A stretch of 25,514 nucleotides of DNA from an uncultured Eubacteriales bacterium. GTDB taxonomy: Bacteria > Bacillota > Clostridia > Oscillospirales > Oscillospiraceae. Made by a program: the position numbers and the translations under genes. Under the pieces are notes generated by a model that had not been told where the DNA came from, did not search any database, and worked only from the letters and a program-made list of their open reading frames with translations. Positions 22,496 to 25,514 of the stretch are shown here, in pieces (the first letter of the stretch is position 1; each line of letters begins with the position of its first letter). Location of the stretch: the NCBI GenBank assembly GCA_900549545.1, contig URPA01000024.1, positions 1 to 25,514 of the forward strand, written 5' to 3'.

Positions 22496-23116
22496 ATTAA
22501 AATATTCATTGATTTTCTGCATCCGCGCCATCTGGTCAACATGGAAGGGGCAGCGGCGGTTGCAATGCCCACAGGCGACGCAGGCATCGGCCCGAGTCTC
22601 AAGCTTGTAATAATGCTCGGTCGCCAGATGGTCGCCCGCGAGGGAGAGGTCGTAATACTTGTTGATAAGCCCGACATTCAGGCCCATGGGGCAGGGCTGG
22701 CAGTGATTGCAGTAGACGCAGATGCCCTCCGCATCCTTGGGGGCAAAGCCCGCGATGACGGAGTAATCCCGCTCGGCCTCCGATGCCTCGCAGAAGCCGA
22801 GGATGCGCAGAAGGTCGGCCTCATTGCGGATGCCGGGCAGCACCGTCACCACACCGGGCTTATCCAGCGCGTACTGGATGCACTGGTACTCTGTCAGTGC
22901 CCTGCCGAAGGGGGAGGTCCGCGCGTCGAGGAGCTGCCCGCCGCCCTTCGCGGCGTGGTGGACGTGCCAGTTGTTGCGGCAGCCGGGCTCAAAGGTCACA
23001 TTCGCGACGCCAACGCCGTTGAGGTTTGTCAGCATTTTGAGATATGACTGCCCCACAAAGAACTGACCAAAGGGATTGACCTCGCCCTTTTCAAAAACAC
23101 TCTTAAATTCACTCAT
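22478..23116 (-). pseudogene. In-frame chimera: cupin N-terminus joined to the ferredoxin-like tail of an aldo/keto reductase
   Basis: Residues 1-60 look like the start of a cupin protein: NPFGQFFVGQSYL, then FEPGCRNNWHVHH with metal-type His51 and His53. The rest of the beta-barrel and its second motif are missing. From about residue 62 (LLDARTSPFGRALTEYQC) the sequence is the end of a [4Fe-4S] aldo/keto reductase, with two cluster motifs: Cys133/136/139/142 and Cys179/182/185/189. The reductase barrel with its catalytic Tyr/Lys/His is absent. This looks like two neighbouring genes fused by a deletion near 22935. The frame is open over 212 residues and has a GGGAGG site, so a two-cluster protein may still be made. 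Confidence 0.75.
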
Positions 23117-23121
23117 TGTAA

Positions 23122-23292
23122 TTACCTCCCGCTTTTTAACTCGTGCAACATATAGTCGAGCTTATCCAGCTTCTGCTGCTTATCGTGTATCTCCTCCAGC
23201 AAGCGGCAGCGCTCGGTTTTGATTATCCGCTGCTGCTCCTGCGCCGTCTTCCCCGGCTCGGCCAGCAGCTTTTCAAGCTCGCTTATTTTCAT
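23122..23292 (-). pseudogene. MerR regulator C-terminal fragment (56 residues) with its own ribosome site
   Basis: The 56-residue frame MKISELEKLLAEPGKTAQEQ... is the charged coiled-coil tail typical of MerR-family regulators, ending KLDYMLHELKSGR. The DNA-binding helix-turn-helix half is absent. A strong AGGAGG site lies seven bases before the ATG at 23292, and the TAA stop overlaps the ribosome site of the chimeric gene, so the two would be translated together. No promoter is seen between it and the LysR terminator 25 bases upstream. It may be a remnant, or a small protein that pairs with other MerR proteins. Confidence 0.6.
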
Positions 23293-23315
23293 TGTTGACC
23301 TCCTGTCGGCGCTTC

Positions 23316-23357
23316 ACGAAAAATGACGGTGCGGTAAAATCTTACCGTACCGTCATT
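23316..23357 (-). terminator. Terminator of the LysR gene
   Basis: Two 16-base arms (23322-23337 and 23342-23357) pair with a single G-T type mismatch around AATC. On the minus strand the stem is followed by TTTTTCG. It lies between the LysR stop and the MerR fragment. Confidence 0.8.
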
Positions 23358-23394
23358 ATAATTGAGCGGGGGAGATATAGCAAATACCTTGTTA

Positions 23395-24285
23395 TTATAC
23401 CTCACCTATGCTCAAAAAGCATTTGATGTGTTGGATGAATTTTGCCGTGGCGGGGGTGAAGGGCTGCTGCTTTTTCCAAGCGAACACGCTGCTTGCGCGA
23501 AGCTCAGGGACGCAGGGGCGGCTTGCGATTTTTGCCTCATCCATAAAGGGGATGGAGCCTTCAACAGTGATGGAATAGGCAAGGCCGTGCTGCACCATCA
23601 GGGCGGTGTTGGAGGCAAAATTGCTCGTGAAAAGGACAATGCGCTCATCATAAGAGCTGCCCAGCCAGTTGATAATTTCGTTCTGGACGTTGCCGCGCAT
23701 CGGCAGGCACAGGGGCTTGCCCTTCAAATCCTTCGCCGTGATGCCGGGCTTTTTGGCGAGCGGGTCATCCGGGCGCATGAGCACCACCCAGCGCTCCCGC
23801 CCCTCGAGGCGGATAAAATCAAACTTCTCAATATCGATAGGCTCCAGCAGCACGCCAATGTCGATAAGGCCCTTTTCCATCTGCTCCTTCACAAGGTCGG
23901 CGTTGCCGGTATAAATATCAAAACCGACAAGGGGATAGCTCTCCCGGAAGCGGGCGATGAGCTCCGGCAGCACCTGCATGGCTGAGAGCACGCCGCCGCC
24001 GATGGCAATGCGACCCTCCACCTGCTCATCCTGCTCAATAAGCTCCTTCTCCGTCCTGTCCACAAGGGAGAGGATTTCCTCCGCCCGGCGGCGCAGCAGT
24101 ATGCCCTCGCTTGTGAGGGAGATCTTCCGCGCCCCGCGGTTGAAGAGCTTGACGCCAAGCTCATCCTCAAGCTGGGAGAGCTGCCGGCTGAGCGTGGGCT
24201 GGGTGATATGCAGAACCTCCGCCGCCCGGTTGATGCCCTCCTCGCGGACAACGGTCAAAAAATAGCGCAGCACCCGAATCTCCAT
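23395..24285 (-). CDS. LysR family transcriptional regulator
   Basis: This is a LysR-type activator or repressor of 296 residues. Its N-terminal winged helix-turn-helix is in RVLRYFLTVVREEG and AAEVLHITQPTLSRQLSQLE (residues 4-42). The effector domain (about 90-290) has two alpha/beta halves. GGAGGT precedes the ATG at 24285. Its own promoter is at 24365-24393, and a very stable hairpin lies in the leader. The genes next to it on the same strand are a decayed MerR fragment and a cupin/aldo-keto-reductase chimera, which may once have been its targets. The inducer is unknown. Confidence 0.93.
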   Translation of the reverse strand: MEIRVLRYFLTVVREEGINRAAEVLHITQPTLSRQLSQLEDELGVKLFNRGARKISLTSEGILLRRRAEEILSLVDRTEKELIEQDEQVEGRIAIGGGVLSAMQVLPELIARFRESYPLVGFDIYTGNADLVKEQMEKGLIDIGVLLEPIDIEKFDFIRLEGRERWVVLMRPDDPLAKKPGITAKDLKGKPLCLPMRGNVQNEIINWLGSSYDERIVLFTSNFASNTALMVQHGLAYSITVEGSIPFMDEAKIASRPCVPELRASSVFAWKKQQPFTPATAKFIQHIKCFLSIGEV

Positions 24286-24305
24286 GGCAATACCTCCATT
24301 TCAGC

Positions 24306-24348
24306 TAACTTATGAGCCAGCCGCCGAAGGCGGCTGGCTCATAAGTTA
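24306..24348 (-). promoter_or_regulatory. Perfect 20-bp leader hairpin with a UUCG tetraloop
   Basis: Arms at 24306-24325 and 24329-24348 are perfectly complementary over 20 bases with a three-base loop. On the transcribed strand the tip reads C-UUCG-G, an exceptionally stable tetraloop. It lies between the LysR transcription start and the GGAGGT site, with no U-tract. It may shield the mRNA, or bind a regulator as DNA. Confidence 0.7.
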
Positions 24349-24364
24349 TTCCGCTTCAGGCATT

Positions 24365-24393
24365 ATTATACAGAAGCTATGCCCAAAAAGCAA
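24365..24393 (-). promoter_or_regulatory. Promoter of the LysR gene
   Basis: On the minus strand TTGCTT (24388-24393), 17 bases and a perfect TATAAT (24365-24370). The start of transcription would fall about ten bases before the leader hairpin. Confidence 0.7.
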
Positions 24394-24422
24394 CGGAAAG
24401 ATGCTTTTGCCGCGCTCTTTTC

Positions 24423-25169
24423 TCAGCGCAGGAATTTGATAAGGCCGATTATGAACAGGTGCAGGGGATAGTAGATATAAAACGCCCATTTCATCACGGC
24501 GTTGAGCCGCTTTGAGCTGCCGCGCCTGCCGTTATAGAGCAGGATGACCGGAATAGCCAGCACAACGGCCATTTGCAGCAGGCCGTAGACCCTATCAATA
24601 GCGAAGAAGTACACCGCCGCGTATATCGCCACGTAGAAGAGCATCCACAGCATCTGCGCCCGGAAATTGCCGCGGTTGGTGCCGAAGGCGAGTATGCACA
24701 GCGCGGCTATACAGCTCCAGTCGCTGGGGAAGCTGACAAGGCAGATGAGGATAATAAGCAGGGTCTTGACAGCGTCAGTGCGAATCTTCTCGCTGTTGAC
24801 GACCCGGAGCATCACAAGCCCCCAGCTAAGCGACCACATAACGCTTGTCTGGTCGAGCACGCCGTAATAGCAGGGGATGAATGAGCGCCAGTCCACATAG
24901 TTGTTGGAGGCAAAAACATAGGCAAAGTGCGACAAAAGGGCAAAGGCGAACATGCGCCGGGTGTATTTTCGCACATCGTGGGTGTAGTGGTAGCCCTCGG
25001 CCACAAAGTAGCACATGACGGGGCAGGTTATCCTGCCAATAGCGTGCAGCAGCAGGGGCAGCGGCGCCTTCGGGTAGCCAGGAAAGATGAGCCAGGCGAT
25101 ATGGTCAATGGTCATTGCTGCAATGGCAATGAGCTTCACGGCGTTGCTGTCAAGGCATTTTTGCTTCAT
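24423..25169 (-). CDS. TraX family membrane protein
   Basis: This 248-residue protein has about seven or eight membrane helices. KLIAIAAMTIDHIAWLIFPG at the start, GRITCPVMCYFVAEGYHYT (45-65) and FYIYYPLHLFIIGLI near the end are typical of the TraX family. TraX was first known as an F-pilin N-acetylase, but most chromosomal members have no tested role and may be acyltransferases. The gene is alone, with a short leader. The 25170-25514 stretch beyond it holds no gene that I can support, only repeats and a hairpin. Confidence 0.85.
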   Translation of the reverse strand: MKQKCLDSNAVKLIAIAAMTIDHIAWLIFPGYPKAPLPLLLHAIGRITCPVMCYFVAEGYHYTHDVRKYTRRMFAFALLSHFAYVFASNNYVDWRSFIPCYYGVLDQTSVMWSLSWGLVMLRVVNSEKIRTDAVKTLLIILICLVSFPSDWSCIAALCILAFGTNRGNFRAQMLWMLFYVAIYAAVYFFAIDRVYGLLQMAVVLAIPVILLYNGRRGSSKRLNAVMKWAFYIYYPLHLFIIGLIKFLR

Positions 25170-25185
25170 GGTTCAGCCCTCCGTT

Positions 25186-25201
25186 TCGTCAGAACAGGCT
25201 C
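25186..25201 (-). repeat. 16-bp repeat, partner of 23-38
   Basis: The reverse complement of the 16 bases at 23-38 lies just upstream of the TraX gene. The flanking bases are also partly conserved, suggesting two copies of a longer, decayed element. Confidence 0.5.
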
Positions 25202-25262
25202 GCACCTTTCCGTTTCCGCCAAGCGTGGCGAAAACTGCTCTATGCTCCCCTGTTCTTCCTCT

Positions 25263-25293
25263 CAAAATTGAACCCCGCTGGGGTTCAATTTTG
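25263..25293. terminator. Hairpin, possible terminator
   Basis: CAAAATTGAACCCC and GGGGTTCAATTTTG pair perfectly over 14 bases around GCT. The flanks are only modestly T-rich, so termination is possible but not certain. It lies in the gene-free stretch beyond the TraX gene. Confidence 0.5.
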
Positions 25294-25382
25294 TTGTTGG
25301 TTGCCAGCTTCCCCTCATGGAAAGCCAAGGTTTGGTTTGGTGGTCGTTTTGCACTTTTGCTTCTAATTTGCGCCGTCCCCCT

Positions 25383-25404
25383 GCCTCCCTCGTCAGAGGG
25401 AGCC
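25383..25404. repeat. Single-hairpin partial copy of the dispersed repeat
   Basis: CTCCCTC pairs with GAGGGAG around GTCA, with GC/CC flanks and AAGG after. It looks like one module of the two-hairpin element. Confidence 0.4.
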
Positions 25405-25451
25405 AAGGCGCAAGTGCGATAAACTGGAAGTTGTCGTGCTCCGTTCTACTG

Positions 25452-25514
25452 CCCCGCAGGGGGCAGCCTTGCCTCTCACTCTGGGAGAGGTGGCACGGCG
25501 AAGCCGTGACGGAG
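25452..25514 (-). repeat. Dispersed two-hairpin repeat, copy 4, cut by the window edge
   Basis: GCAGCCTTGCCTCTCACT, GGGAGAGGTGGCACGGC and GAAGCCGTGACGGAG are the reverse complement of copy 3 at 21309-21365, differing at few bases. The element runs off the end of the window. Confidence 0.7.

Noticed and set aside
1..25514. CRISPR array, tRNA, rRNA or transposase gene
   Set aside because: I saw no regularly spaced direct repeats, cloverleaf sequences, rRNA-like stretches or transposase motifs on either strand.

Overview
The window looks like chromosomal DNA of an anaerobic, probably gut-associated member of the Clostridia, in the broad Oscillospiraceae style. This is judged from the gene repertoire and base use, not from a database match. 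The supporting signs are a transketolase split into N- and C-terminal subunits, a LytTR-DUF3021 pair, L-cysteine desulfidase, a ferredoxin-type aldo/keto reductase remnant, strong AGGAGG ribosome sites, GC-rich genes with AT-rich promoters, and dispersed short palindromic repeats. There are no tRNA, rRNA, CRISPR, phage or transposase genes.

Left part, plus strand (339-6964): a SulP anion transporter with a STAS domain and an unusual charged C-terminal extension; proC (pyrroline-5-carboxylate reductase) behind a leader rich in inverted repeats; a SpoU/TrmH rRNA or tRNA methyltransferase; then a promoter and a three-gene unit of two transketolase subunits and an aldose-1-epimerase-like protein. 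It ends at a strong two-way terminator (6963-6997).

Centre, minus strand (18851 down to 7010): one long, tightly packed run of twelve genes that reads as a single catabolic operon. In transcription order it encodes L-cysteine desulfidase (CyuA), thioredoxin, an AhpD/CMD-like CxxC protein, thioredoxin reductase, an ATC-hydrolase family protein, a TRAP transporter (DctP lipoprotein, DctQ, DctM), a CoA-acylating aldehyde dehydrogenase, an ADP-forming acyl-CoA ligase of the SucCD type (two genes), and an SLC13/DASS anion transporter. A divergent GntR/FCD regulator (19085-19741) and a perfect 20-bp palindrome (18990-19009) lie at its head. The combination suggests uptake of an organic, probably sulfur-containing, carboxylate. 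A thiol redox and desulfuration arm would release sulfide, ammonia and pyruvate, and a CoA arm would interconvert an acid, its CoA thioester and its aldehyde. The substrate is not known. This is the best candidate here for an undescribed system.

Right part (19793-25514): an SDR oxidoreductase; a strikingly AT-rich membrane protein gene that looks acquired; a LytTR regulator with a DUF3021 membrane partner; a decayed locus holding a 56-residue MerR C-terminal fragment and an in-frame cupin/aldo-keto-reductase chimera; a LysR regulator whose leader carries a 20-bp hairpin with a UUCG tetraloop; and a TraX-family membrane protein. Copies of a two-hairpin dispersed repeat lie near position 100, at 21221-21365 and at the right edge.
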